From contig CAZGUH010000001.1 of the NCBI GenBank assembly GCA_964529005.1, forward strand, positions 62,001 through 126,000: a DNA stretch of 64,000 nt. The letters are read 5' to 3'. A program made the translations under genes and the position numbers. The DNA comes from CAZGUH01 sp964529005. Its GTDB lineage: Bacteria > Actinomycetota > Acidimicrobiia > Acidimicrobiales > Ilumatobacteraceae. The notes below the pieces were generated by a model that saw only the letters and a program-made list of their open reading frames with translations, was not told where the DNA came from and searched no databases. This document shows positions 1-7,609 of the stretch, in pieces. The stretch's first letter is position 1; each line of letters begins with the position of its first letter.

Positions 1-1082
1 GCCTTGGTCATCAGCGCATTGGTGTCCGCGTCCTGGACGGCGATCAGGTTGTACTCGGTGACCGCGACGGGGGCGAGGTCCGTGGGGTTCAGCTCGCTGA
101 GCGAGCCGGCCACGTCGGCCATGATCTCGGGCCACTGCTCGCGCGGCGCGGCGACCGCCTGGTCCGGGCGTGGGGCGCCGTCGAAGCCATAGTGGTGGAC
201 GACGTAGAAGTCGAGCGCGTCGCCCGCGCCGTCGATCACCTCGTTCCCCCAGTCGCCCCACGAGTCCTGCTCGGGGACGCCGACCGCGCCGACCATGATC
301 GTCGGATCGACGGCGCGCATCGCCTCGCGGAAGGCGAGGAAGCCGTCGTGGTCGCCGTCGCCCTCGATGTAGGCCGTGCCGTCGCACGTCCAGACGTTCT
401 CCCAGCCGAAGCTCGCGCACTGCGGCCCGGCGTCGCTTGTCGCGCCGTAGATCTCGTTGCCGACCTCCCACAGCGTGATCGGCTGGGGTTCGGGGTGTCC
501 GTGGTCGGCGCGCAGCTCGGCCCACTCGCCGACGGTCTTCCAGTCGCGGCCGTGGCGATCGACCCCGATGACGGTGGTGTCGCCGACGTTGCCGTTGAAG
601 AACGCGACGAGCGCGGCAGCCTGCTGCGCCGTGGCGTTGAAGGAGACGGTCCACATCGCCGGCAGGCCGGTGTCGCGCATCAACTGGACGAAGTCGCTCG
701 GCCGTGCCGCATCGGTCCACCAGCACCCTGGCGAAGCCATCGACGCCGGATCGTCGGGCGTCTCCCCGCCGGCGGGCTCCCCGTTCTCGCAGGCGAGCCA
801 GTCGTAGCTGTTGCTCCAGCTGCCGCCCGGGAACCGCAGCAGCGTGGCGCCGGACTCGGCGGTGCGGCGGAGGAACTCGGTGTCGGTGAGCAGTTCGGGC
901 CCGAGCCACGCCGGGACGTTCGTGCCGAGCAGCCGATCGTCGAACGGCGCCATCACGTCGTCGACTGAGACGTGCACGCTGTCGTCGATGAGGTCGCCCG
1001 CCATGGGCTCGCTCTTGGAGCACGCGACGATCGCCGTCGCACAGACCAGCAGGCAGACGGCGCGTCGCATCGGTGACATCAT
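1..1082 (-). CDS. Secreted alpha-L-arabinofuranosidase-like glycosidase lipoprotein, 3' end cut by window edge
   Basis: About 360 residues are visible; the C-terminus lies before base 1. The start is ATG at 1082, which overlaps the stop of the upstream peptidase gene by 4 bases (ATGA). The N-terminus is a lipoprotein signal ending in a lipobox IVAC, so the enzyme is probably exported and lipid-anchored. The mature part resembles clan GH-A retaining enzymes of the GH51/GH39 kind: an LLRFPGGSW segment, then WEVGNEIYG, whose Asn-Glu would be the acid/base, then VTEYN, whose Glu would be the nucleophile. The likely job is removing arabinofuranosyl or related residues from polysaccharide. The exact GH family and substrate are inference. 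Following Mrp and a zincin in one operon is an odd context for a glycosidase. Confidence 0.72.
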   Translation of the reverse strand, partial: MMSPMRRAVCLLVCATAIVACSKSEPMAGDLIDDSVHVSVDDVMAPFDDRLLGTNVPAWLGPELLTDTEFLRRTAESGATLLRFPGGSWSNSYDWLACENGEPAGGETPDDPASMASPGCWWTDAARPSDFVQLMRDTGLPAMWTVSFNATAQQAAALVAFFNGNVGDTTVIGVDRHGRDWKTVGEWAELRADHGHPEPQPITLWEVGNEIYGATSDAGPQCASFGWENVWTCDGTAYIEGDGDHDGFLAFREAMRAVDPTIMVGAVGVPEQDSWGDWGNEVIDGAGDALDFYVVHHYGFDGAPRPDQAVAAPREQWPEIMADVAGSLSELNPTDLAPVAVTEYNLIAVQDADTNALMTK

Positions 1083-1420
1083 GCCCAACCCAGCTCGTCG
1101 AGGCGATCGTCGTCGATGCCGAAGTGGTGGGCGAGCTCGTGGAGCACCGTGATGCGCACCTGCTCGCGCAGTTCGTCCTCGCTCGCGCAGAGATCGAGCA
1201 GCGGCGCACGGTAGATCGTCACGATGTCGGGCCACCCGCCGCCGAGGTCGCTGCGCTCGGTCAGCGGCACGCCTTCGTACAGGCCGAGCAGGTCCGGCTC
1301 GTCCGGATGCTCGTCGTGCACCCGCACGACGAGGTTCTCGATCGCGCTCGCCAGCTCGTCGGGCAGGGCGTCGATCGCTTCGCCGACGAGCTCGTCGAAG
1401 CGCCGCGGCGAGATCTGCAC
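1079..1420 (-). CDS. Small zincin-like metallopeptidase family protein
   Basis: 113 residues starting at GTG 1420, 11 bases after the mrp stop. It carries HELAHHFGI near the C-terminus, which is the HExxHxxGxx/H-type zinc signature of the small MMP-like zincin family (PF06262) common in Actinobacteria. Length and the late position of the motif fit that family, whose members are cytoplasmic and of unknown substrate. No signal peptide is visible. The gene is sandwiched between mrp and the glycosidase lipoprotein and its stop overlaps the latter's start. The start is uncertain because there is no clear ribosome binding site; translation from the mrp stop region by coupling is likely. Confidence 0.8.
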   Translation of the reverse strand: MQISPRRFDELVGEAIDALPDELASAIENLVVRVHDEHPDEPDLLGLYEGVPLTERSDLGGGWPDIVTIYRAPLLDLCASEDELREQVRITVLHELAHHFGIDDDRLDELGWA

Positions 1421-1431
1421 CGCGCCCGCGC

Positions 1432-2580
1432 TCAGACGATCTTCAGCGCGGAGCTGTAGACCTTCTTCGGCTTGAGGTCGACCGCGATGCGCTCGGCGAT
1501 CTCGAAGAACGCCCGCCCTGCCTCGCCGTCGGGGTCGACCGCCGCGATCGGGCGCCCCGCGTCGCCCCCCTCGCGCAGCGGAGGCAGCAGTGGGATGCGG
1601 CCGAGGAGCGGCACGTCCAGCTCGTCGGCGAGCGCTCGGCCGCCACCCGAGCCGAAGATCTCGTAGCGCTTGCCGTCGTCGCCGGTAAACCACGACATGT
1701 TCTCGATCACCCCGCCGACCTTGAGGTTGACCTTCTCGGCCATCGCCGCCGACAGCCGAGCGACCTTCTGCGCCGCGGGCTGCGGTGTCGTGACGACGAA
1801 CACCTCGCCGCGCGGCAGGTACTGCGACAGCGACAGGGCGATGTCGCCCGTGCCCGGCGGCATGTCGATGAGCAGGAAGTCCGGATCGTCCCAGTACACA
1901 TCGGTGAGGAACTGCTCGAGGGCCTTGTGCAGCATCGGACCCCGCCAGATGACGGCCTGGCCCTCGGGCACGAAGTAGCCGATCGAGATGCAGCGCACGC
2001 CCCATGCCTCCGGCGGCACGAGCATGTTGTCGATGACGACCGGATCGCGCTCGGCGCCCAGCATGCGCGGAATCGAGAAGCCGTAGATGTCGGCGTCGAC
2101 GATGCCCACGCTGTGGCCCAGCGCGGCCAGCGCGACGGCGACGTTCGTGGTCACGCTGCTCTTGCCGACGCCCCCCTTGCCGCTCGAGATCAGCAGCGGG
2201 CGGGTCTTCGAGCCCGGCTCGGCGAACGGCACGGCCCGGCCTTCGGCGTGGCCGTGCGCGTGCCCGTGGCCGGCGGAGGCCCCGGGGTCGCCGTGCAGCT
2301 TGACGCGCAGCTCCTCGCGCTCGCGGTCGGTCATCACGGTGAAGTCCAAGTCGACCCGGGTGACCCCGGCGAGCGCGCCGACAGCGGCTCCCACACGGTT
2401 CTGGATCTCGTTGCGCAGTGGGCATCCGGCCACGGTGAGCGCCACCCGCACACCTACCGAGCCATCGCTGCGCAGGTCGATGTCGCGCACCATGCCCAGG
2501 TCGACGATCGAGCGGCGCAGCTCGGGGTCCTCGACGGGGCGCAGGGCGTCGATGACCTGATCGGTGGTGGGGGCGGGCAT
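1432..2580 (-). CDS. mrp: Mrp/ApbC family Fe-S cluster carrier ATPase
   Basis: 382 residues. Residues 1-85 form a DUF59/MIP18 domain with the conserved AGCP (Cys53). A His-rich linker (HGHAHGH, about 105-111) follows, then a P-loop ATPase with the deviant Walker A motif SGKGGVGKS at about 133-141 and DMPPGTGD further on. The family loads or transfers Fe-S clusters in the cytoplasm. The C-terminal Cys-x-x-Cys that many Mrp/ApbC proteins use to hold the cluster, usually just after ENMS, is absent: the sequence reads ENMSWFTGDDG. A SufR-like Fe-S regulator is divergent upstream, which supports a role in cluster homeostasis. The start ATG 2580 precedes the DUF59 domain directly. Confidence 0.9.
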   Translation of the reverse strand: MPAPTTDQVIDALRPVEDPELRRSIVDLGMVRDIDLRSDGSVGVRVALTVAGCPLRNEIQNRVGAAVGALAGVTRVDLDFTVMTDREREELRVKLHGDPGASAGHGHAHGHAEGRAVPFAEPGSKTRPLLISSGKGGVGKSSVTTNVAVALAALGHSVGIVDADIYGFSIPRMLGAERDPVVIDNMLVPPEAWGVRCISIGYFVPEGQAVIWRGPMLHKALEQFLTDVYWDDPDFLLIDMPPGTGDIALSLSQYLPRGEVFVVTTPQPAAQKVARLSAAMAEKVNLKVGGVIENMSWFTGDDGKRYEIFGSGGGRALADELDVPLLGRIPLLPPLREGGDAGRPIAAVDPDGEAGRAFFEIAERIAVDLKPKKVYSSALKIV

Positions 2581-2638
2581 GGCGGCTCCGGGATCGTGTG
2601 CCGTGAAGGATGTGCCAGGACGGTGCGGGGAATTACCA

Positions 2639-2664
2639 CTACGTCCATAGGTAGAATATCGGCC
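2639..2664 (+). promoter_or_regulatory. Leaderless promoter with short dyad for the SufR-like regulator
   Basis: A -10-like TAGAAT at 2652-2657 sits 7 bases before GTG 2665, so the transcript would begin at or next to the start codon. A short inverted repeat CTAC-N8-GTAG spans 2639-2654 and overlaps the -10 box. It also lies upstream of mrp on the other strand, so binding there could control both genes. The dyad is weak and its use as an operator is inference. Confidence 0.4.
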
Positions 2665-3405
2665 GTGGTCGCGAGCCCACCCACTCCGCAGCAGCCCGCT
2701 GCTCTGCCCCCGTCGTTCGGCGCCACGGTGTCCGCGATCACGTCCGCGTTCGGTGACCCGACCCGGCGCAGCATCTATCTCTTCGCCCGCGACCACTCCG
2801 CCGAGGGCGTCACCGCGGCCCAGGTCGCCGAGCATTTCTCGGTGCACCCGAACGTCGCCCGCCACCATCTCGACAAGCTCGCGGCGGGCGGATATCTCGA
2901 GGTCGCGTCGACCCGTGCCAGCGGGGCCGGCGCCGGCCGGCCCAGCAAGCGCTACTGCGTCGTGGGCGAGCCGGCGCAGCTCGATTTCCCGGTGCGCAGC
3001 GACGATCTCGTGCTCACGCTGCTCGGCCGTGCCATCGCGCTCCTGCCGCGCGAGCAGGCCGAGGCGATGGCGGAGGAGGTCGGTCGCGAGTACGGCGCGG
3101 CGATGGCCGCGGGGATGGTGGGCGACGTCGCAGCCGGCCAGCGGTCGCTGCGCGGGGCGCTGCGAGCCGTCGCCGACGCGCTCACCGCGCACGGATTCGC
3201 CGCCCACACCGACCACCGCAACGACCAGTTGCGCATCGTCAACAACCATTGCCCGTTCGGCGAGCTGGCCATCGAGCATCCGGTCATCTGCGCGGTCGAC
3301 CGCGGCATGGTGAAAGGGATGCTCACCACTCTCTACGGCGACACCGAGCCCTCGCTGCAAGCCTCGCTGCCGCAGGGCGACACGTTCTGCGCCACGGCGG
3401 TCTGA
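2665..3405 (+). CDS. SufR-like winged-helix regulator with C-terminal cysteines
   Basis: 246 residues from GTG 2665. Residues about 15-100 form an ArsR/SufR-type winged helix: GDPTRRSIY, then VHPNVARHHLDKL as recognition helix, then the wing with GRPSKRY. The C-terminal half holds Cys196 and Cys209 (C-X12-C, NNHCPFGELAIEHPVIC) and a late Cys242. C-X12-C plus a further cysteine is the arrangement expected for the SufR family, which binds an Fe-S cluster and represses Fe-S biogenesis genes. The gene is divergent from mrp, so control of mrp and of itself is a reasonable inference. No suf operon lies in this window. Confidence 0.75.
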   Translation: MVASPPTPQQPAALPPSFGATVSAITSAFGDPTRRSIYLFARDHSAEGVTAAQVAEHFSVHPNVARHHLDKLAAGGYLEVASTRASGAGAGRPSKRYCVVGEPAQLDFPVRSDDLVLTLLGRAIALLPREQAEAMAEEVGREYGAAMAAGMVGDVAAGQRSLRGALRAVADALTAHGFAAHTDHRNDQLRIVNNHCPFGELAIEHPVICAVDRGMVKGMLTTLYGDTEPSLQASLPQGDTFCATAV

Positions 3406-3426
3406 GGACGGGCGCGGCTGCGCTCC

Positions 3427-3457
3427 TACGATGTGACACGGCCGGACGCCCGTCCGG
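3427..3457 (+). promoter_or_regulatory. Promoter-like box and hairpin ahead of DUF3107
   Basis: The SufR-DUF3107 gap contains TACGAT at 3427-3432 followed by a near-perfect hairpin, CCGGACG at 3442-3448 and CGTCCGG at 3451-3457. GTAAGGGGAGC just before GTG 3485 supplies a ribosome binding site, so this transcript would have a leader of about 45 bases with the hairpin in it. A terminator for the upstream gene is less likely because there is no T-run. Confidence 0.35.
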
Positions 3458-3484
3458 ACAGATGACCTGTAAGGGGAGCGCTTC

Positions 3485-3718
3485 GTGGACGTACGCATCG
3501 GTGTCACCCAGGCGCCGCGCGAGATCTCGATCGACTTGGCCGACGACGCCGATCGTGCGGCGTTGAAGGCGCAGATCGAGGCGGCCCTCGCGGGGGCTGT
3601 CGACGTGCTGTGGATCACCGACAAGCGTGGCCGGGACGTCGCGGTGCCGGCGAGCAAGATCGCCTACGTCGAGCTCGGCGGGCCGGACGGCGGCCGGCGC
3701 ATCGGCTTCGGCGGCTGA
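3485..3718 (+). CDS. DUF3107 family protein
   Basis: 77 residues from GTG 3485 with a GGGGAG ribosome binding site. The pattern (MDVRIGVTQAPREI start, central LWITDKRGRDVAVPASKIAYVELG, end GRRIGFGG) is that of DUF3107, a small cytoplasmic protein family confined to Actinobacteria; members are annotated loosely as ATP-binding but no activity is established. It is followed after 22 bases by the first Get3-like ATPase, so it may be co-transcribed with that pair. No catalytic residues can be assigned. Confidence 0.85.
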   Translation: MDVRIGVTQAPREISIDLADDADRAALKAQIEAALAGAVDVLWITDKRGRDVAVPASKIAYVELGGPDGGRRIGFGG

Positions 3719-3740
3719 CGAGGCGGCGGCCGGGCGAGCG

Positions 3741-4676
3741 ATGGAGCTGCTCGGTCGCCAGCTCTTGTTCGTCACCGGCAAGGGCGGCGTGGGCAAGACC
3801 ACCGTCGCCGCGGCGATCGGCCAGCTGGCAGCCGGGCGCGGCAAGCGCACCCTGGTGTGCGAGATGGACGCCAAAGGGGCGCTGGCCGCGGCCTTCGACA
3901 CGTCCCCACTCGGCTTCGCGCCTCGCCTGATCGACACGAACCTGTCGGCGATGGCGATGAACACCGAGGACTCGTTGCGCGAGTACCTGCGGCTGTTCGT
4001 GCGCCTCCCGTTCGTCGGGCGCATCGGCCCGCTGGCCCACACGTTCGACTTCGTGGCCAACGCCGCCCCAGGAGTGAAGGAGATCCTCGGGCTCGGCAAG
4101 CTGTGCCACGAGGTGCGCGAGCGCCACTACGACCTCGTCGTCGTCGACGCCGAAGCCAGCGGGCACATCGTCGGGCAGATCGCCGCGCCGCGCGTGATCA
4201 GCAACCTCGTGCACGTCGGGATGGTCCGCGATCAGACCCGGTGGATGCTCGAGATCCTCGAGGACCCGGCGCGCACGGCCGTGGTGGCCGTGACGACGCC
4301 GGAGGAGATGCCGGTGAACGAGACCATCGAGCTGATCGGCCGCGTGCGCCAGCAGAGCGCGGTGGCCATCGCCGGCATCGTCGCCAACCGCGTGCTGCCA
4401 GCCCTGTTCAGCCAGCGGGAGGCAGGCGTGTTCGCCGACCTCGACGGCGACGCGGTGACCGGCGTGCTCGTCGACGCGATCGGGCCCGCCGTCACGACCG
4501 TGCTGTCGGCCGCCCGGCTCACCGAAGCCCGCCGGCAGGTCGGCGCGGGCCATCTCGCCCGGTTGCGCGACGAGCTGCGCGACCTTCCCGTCGTCAACGT
4601 GCCGGAGCTGTTCACCCGGGCGAGTGGCCGGCGTGTGGTCACGCTCGTCGCCGACGCGCTGGCGGACGAGATGTGA
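3741..4676 (+). CDS. Get3/ArsA-like ATPase, subunit with intact signature lysine
   Basis: 311 residues. The deviant Walker A GKGGVGKTT spans residues 13-21 and includes the signature lysine (Lys14) that in Get3/ArsA/MinD proteins reaches into the partner's active site. EMDAKG follows strand 2, and VVVDAEASGH replaces the usual DTAPTGH of Get3. It overlaps the next ATPase gene by 4 bases (GTGA). In mycobacteria a homologous adjacent pair (Rv3679/Rv3680) forms a Get3-like complex, so these two probably act together. The client or substrate here is unknown. Arsenite transport is unlikely because no arsenic genes are nearby. Confidence 0.85.
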   Translation: MELLGRQLLFVTGKGGVGKTTVAAAIGQLAAGRGKRTLVCEMDAKGALAAAFDTSPLGFAPRLIDTNLSAMAMNTEDSLREYLRLFVRLPFVGRIGPLAHTFDFVANAAPGVKEILGLGKLCHEVRERHYDLVVVDAEASGHIVGQIAAPRVISNLVHVGMVRDQTRWMLEILEDPARTAVVAVTTPEEMPVNETIELIGRVRQQSAVAIAGIVANRVLPALFSQREAGVFADLDGDAVTGVLVDAIGPAVTTVLSAARLTEARRQVGAGHLARLRDELRDLPVVNVPELFTRASGRRVVTLVADALADEM

Positions 4677-5854
4677 GCGAGCGCAACGACCCGCGCAGCG
4701 ACGCCGGCCTCGCCGACGTGCTCGCGGCCAAGGAGATGGTCATCGTCTGCGGCAGCGGTGGTGTGGGCAAGACCACCGTCGCCGCGGCGCTCGGCGCCAA
4801 GGCGGCGGAGCGGCTCGGCGGCCGAGTGCTCGTCCTCACCGTCGACCCCGCCAAGCGCCTGGCGAACGCCCTCGGCCTGGATGCGGTCGGCAACCACGAG
4901 ACCCGTGTGCCCGCGGCGGCGTTCCGCGCCGCGGGCCGCACGGCGCGCGGGGAACTGTGGATGGCGATGCTCGACACGCGGGCCGGCTGGGACGAGCTGA
5001 TCGCCCGCCATGCGCCCGACGCCACCGTGCGCGACACCGTGCTCGCCAACCCGCTGTACCAGAACATCACCGGCCGGTTCGTGCACAGCCACGACTACAT
5101 CGCGATGGAGCGCTTGCACGAGCTGCACGCCAGTGGCCGGTACGACCTCGTGATCATCGACACGCCGCCGTCGCGCAACGCGCTCGACATCCTCGACGCG
5201 CCGGCGCGCATGAAGGAGTTCTTCGGCAGCCGGCTGCTGCGCTGGCTCACCGTGCCGTACCGCTCGCGGCTGTTCACGCTGGCGTCGAAGCCGTTCTACC
5301 AAGTGGCCGATCGCGTCCTCGGCAGCCGCTTCCTCCAGGACATCGCCGACTTCTTCATCCTGTTCCAAGCGATGGAGCCGGGGTTCGTCGAACGGGCGAA
5401 CGAGGTCGAGCGCCTCCTGTCGGACCCGCGCACGGCCTTCGTGGTGGTCTCGACCCTCGAGGCGGCGCCGGTCCACGAGGCGCGGTTCCTCGCGGGCGAG
5501 CTCGCCGCCCGTCATCTCCCGCTCGGCGCGATCGTGGTCAACCGCGCCGTCCCCGCCGATCTGCGCACGCCGGCCGCCGAGGACGCTGCGGCGGCGCTCG
5601 CGGCGGCGATGGCCGAGGGCGATCTCGCCGCGCGCGTCGCAGGCGTCGCGGGCGTCGACGCAGACGCTGCCCGTTCGGTGCTCGCCGAGATCGCCGAACG
5701 GTTCAGCGACATCGCCGTGGTCGCACGGCGCGAGGCCGAACGCCGCGCCGAGCTGGCCGCGTCGGCCCCGCTCACCGTCGTGGCTCCGGCGTTGCCGAGC
5801 GATGTGCACGACATGGCGGGCCTGCTGGCGCTCGGAGAGTTCCTGTGGACGTGA
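4673..5854 (+). CDS. Get3/ArsA-like ATPase, partner subunit lacking the signature lysine
   Basis: 393 residues from GTG 4673. The P-loop is GSGGVGKTT at residues 27-35: the signature lysine position holds Ser28, while Lys33 of the core Walker A is intact. TVDPAKRLANALG and IIDTPPSRNALD are further ATPase motifs. Residues about 150-230 contain a hydrophobic, phenylalanine-rich stretch (FFGSRLLRWL to FFILFQAM) that could be the client-binding insert. The gene overlaps the preceding ATPase, so a heterodimer with only one complete cross-dimer lysine is a sensible model. This is the counterpart of mycobacterial Rv3680. Confidence 0.85.
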   Translation: MSERNDPRSDAGLADVLAAKEMVIVCGSGGVGKTTVAAALGAKAAERLGGRVLVLTVDPAKRLANALGLDAVGNHETRVPAAAFRAAGRTARGELWMAMLDTRAGWDELIARHAPDATVRDTVLANPLYQNITGRFVHSHDYIAMERLHELHASGRYDLVIIDTPPSRNALDILDAPARMKEFFGSRLLRWLTVPYRSRLFTLASKPFYQVADRVLGSRFLQDIADFFILFQAMEPGFVERANEVERLLSDPRTAFVVVSTLEAAPVHEARFLAGELAARHLPLGAIVVNRAVPADLRTPAAEDAAAALAAAMAEGDLAARVAGVAGVDADAARSVLAEIAERFSDIAVVARREAERRAELAASAPLTVVAPALPSDVHDMAGLLALGEFLWT

Positions 5855-5947
5855 TGCTGCGCCAGCCGGGCCGCGATGCGGCAGACTGCGGAGCGAACCG
5901 CGTCGATCTCGCTCGACCCGGCGACCAGGCACCGTGATCGAGGACAG

Positions 5948-7429
5948 ATGGCAACCCTTGCCGAGCTCACCCGTCAGCACACGACCCTGAGCCGCGAGGC
6001 CACAACGCATCTGCACCAGTTGGTGTCCGAATGGGGGATGCTTGCGGACTTCTGCTTCGCCGACCTCTTGCTCTACGTGCCCGCCGACGCCGGGACGTGG
6101 ATGGTCGTGGCCCAGGTTCGGCCCGCGACGGGGCAGACGATCTATCTCAGCGACCTCGTCGAGACCGTCATCAAGGACGACGATCGTCCGCAGCTGTCCG
6201 CCACCTACTCGACGGGCGAGATCAGCGAGGGCGACATCGCTGTCGACGGCATGGTCGACGCGGCGCGCATGGTGGCGATCCCCGTGCGGCTGCACGGTGA
6301 GGTCATCGCCGTGCTCACCCGGGAGTCGAGCGTGCGCTCGGGCCGTCATCCCGGTGAGTTGGAGCGGACCTACCTCGGCATCTTCCAGCGCTTCGCGGCG
6401 ATGATCGCCGAGGGATCGTTCCCGTTCCCCGGCCGCATCGCCGACTCCAGCGCTGCGCCGCGCGTCGGCGACGGCGTGATGGTGGTCGACGAGGACGCCC
6501 GTGTGCGGTACTCCTCACCCAACGCCGTGTCGGCCTTGCACCGTGTCGGCATCAGCGCCAACAGCGTCGGATTGCGGCTCGCCGAGCTCGGCTTCAACGA
6601 CGGTCCGGTGCGCCAGGCCTTCGAACGCCACGAGCCAGTCATCGAGGAGTTCGACCAGACCCCCGACGTCACGCTGCTCACCCGCTGCATCCCGATCATC
6701 GCCGGCGGCCAGGTGACCGGTGGCGTCCTCCTGCTGCGCGACGTCACCGAGCTGCGCAAGCGCGATCGCCTGCTGCTGTCCAAGGACGCGACGATCCGTG
6801 AGATCCACCACCGGGTGAAGAACAATCTCCAGACGATCTCGTCGCTGCTGCGGCTCCAGGCCCGCCGCCTGACGTCGCCGGAGGCGAAGGCGGCCGTGTC
6901 CGAGAGCGTGCGTCGGATCCGCACGATCGCGCTCGTGCACGAGACGCTCTCGCGCGAGCCGGGCGACGACGTGGCCTTCATCGAGATCGTGCGGCCGTTG
7001 CTGCGCCTCGCGGAGGAGGGGCTCCAGTCGCCCGACCGTCCGGTGCGCTTCACCGTGCAGGGCGAAGGCGGCCGGCTGCCGTCGATCGTCGCCACCCCAC
7101 TGTCGGTGGTGCTCACCGAGCTGCTCCAGAACGCGGTCGACCACGGGTTCCCGGAGGGCAGCGACGGGGGGACCGTCGTCGTGCAGCTCGACGACGGCGA
7201 CGCCGAGCTCGCGATCCGGGTGATCAACGACGGTCGGGGCCTCGACCCGGGCTTCCGCATCGACGATGCCACCGGGCTCGGCCTGTCGATCGTGCGCACC
7301 CTGGTCACCACCGAACTCGCCGGCACGATCACGATGCGACCCGGCTCGCCGGAGGACTTTCAGGCCGCCGGACTCCCTGCCCGCCCCCGCGGCACCGGCA
7401 CCGTCGTCGACCTCCGCGTGCCGCTCTGA
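5948..7429 (+). CDS. pdtaS: PdtaS-type sensor histidine kinase
   Basis: 493 residues starting at ATG 5948 after GAGGAC. The order is an N-terminal GAF-like sensor (about 1-150), a PAS domain (about 170-275), a HisKA_2 dimerisation domain with REIHHRVKNNLQT (phospho-acceptor His287 or His288) and an HATPase_c domain with ELLQNAVDHGF and GLGLSIVRTL. It has no membrane segment, as in cytoplasmic PdtaS of Mycobacterium, whose partner PdtaR is an RNA-binding antiterminator. No PdtaR lies in the window. The GAF domain has a Cys36 (ADFCFAD) near where mycobacterial PdtaS has metal/NO-sensing cysteines. The kinase is tail-to-tail with whiB, the same arrangement as pdtaS/whiB1 in M. tuberculosis. Confidence 0.9.
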   Translation: MATLAELTRQHTTLSREATTHLHQLVSEWGMLADFCFADLLLYVPADAGTWMVVAQVRPATGQTIYLSDLVETVIKDDDRPQLSATYSTGEISEGDIAVDGMVDAARMVAIPVRLHGEVIAVLTRESSVRSGRHPGELERTYLGIFQRFAAMIAEGSFPFPGRIADSSAAPRVGDGVMVVDEDARVRYSSPNAVSALHRVGISANSVGLRLAELGFNDGPVRQAFERHEPVIEEFDQTPDVTLLTRCIPIIAGGQVTGGVLLLRDVTELRKRDRLLLSKDATIREIHHRVKNNLQTISSLLRLQARRLTSPEAKAAVSESVRRIRTIALVHETLSREPGDDVAFIEIVRPLLRLAEEGLQSPDRPVRFTVQGEGGRLPSIVATPLSVVLTELLQNAVDHGFPEGSDGGTVVVQLDDGDAELAIRVINDGRGLDPGFRIDDATGLGLSIVRTLVTTELAGTITMRPGSPEDFQAAGLPARPRGTGTVVDLRVPL

Positions 7430-7467
7430 TTGCGGCCCCTCCCCGGGGCGCCTGCTTTCATCCCATG

Positions 7468-7566
7468 CCCTTGGGCGCGATCGGGTGCTGGGGCGGCAGC
7501 GAACCGCGCCCGACACCTTTCCTTGGGCGCCAAAAGTTGCCGGGGCGGCAGCGGGGCGCGCCCAAG
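7468..7566. repeat. Imperfect 52-base tandem repeat with inverted arm between pdtaS and whiB
   Basis: The gap between the convergent pdtaS and whiB genes holds two partial copies, about 52 bases apart, of TTGGGCGC followed by GGGGCGGCAGCG (7471 and 7490; 7523 and 7541). The second copy's CTTGGGCGC (7522-7530) is an exact inverted partner of GCGCCCAAG (7558-7566), so a stem with a 27-base loop can form. Placement between two 3' ends suggests a bidirectional terminator, though there is no T-run. The rest of the gap is GC-rich with no other signal. Confidence 0.45.
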
Positions 7567-7609
7567 CGCCGGTGCGGGAAGGAGGAGCCGGGGAGCCGGG
7601 GAGTCGGGG

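Noticed and set aside
3741..5854. Arsenite efflux ATPase (ArsA) operon
   Set aside because: No ArsB, ArsC, ArsD or ArsR gene is near and the ArsA metal-binding cysteines are not seen; the pair matches actinobacterial Get3-like proteins.
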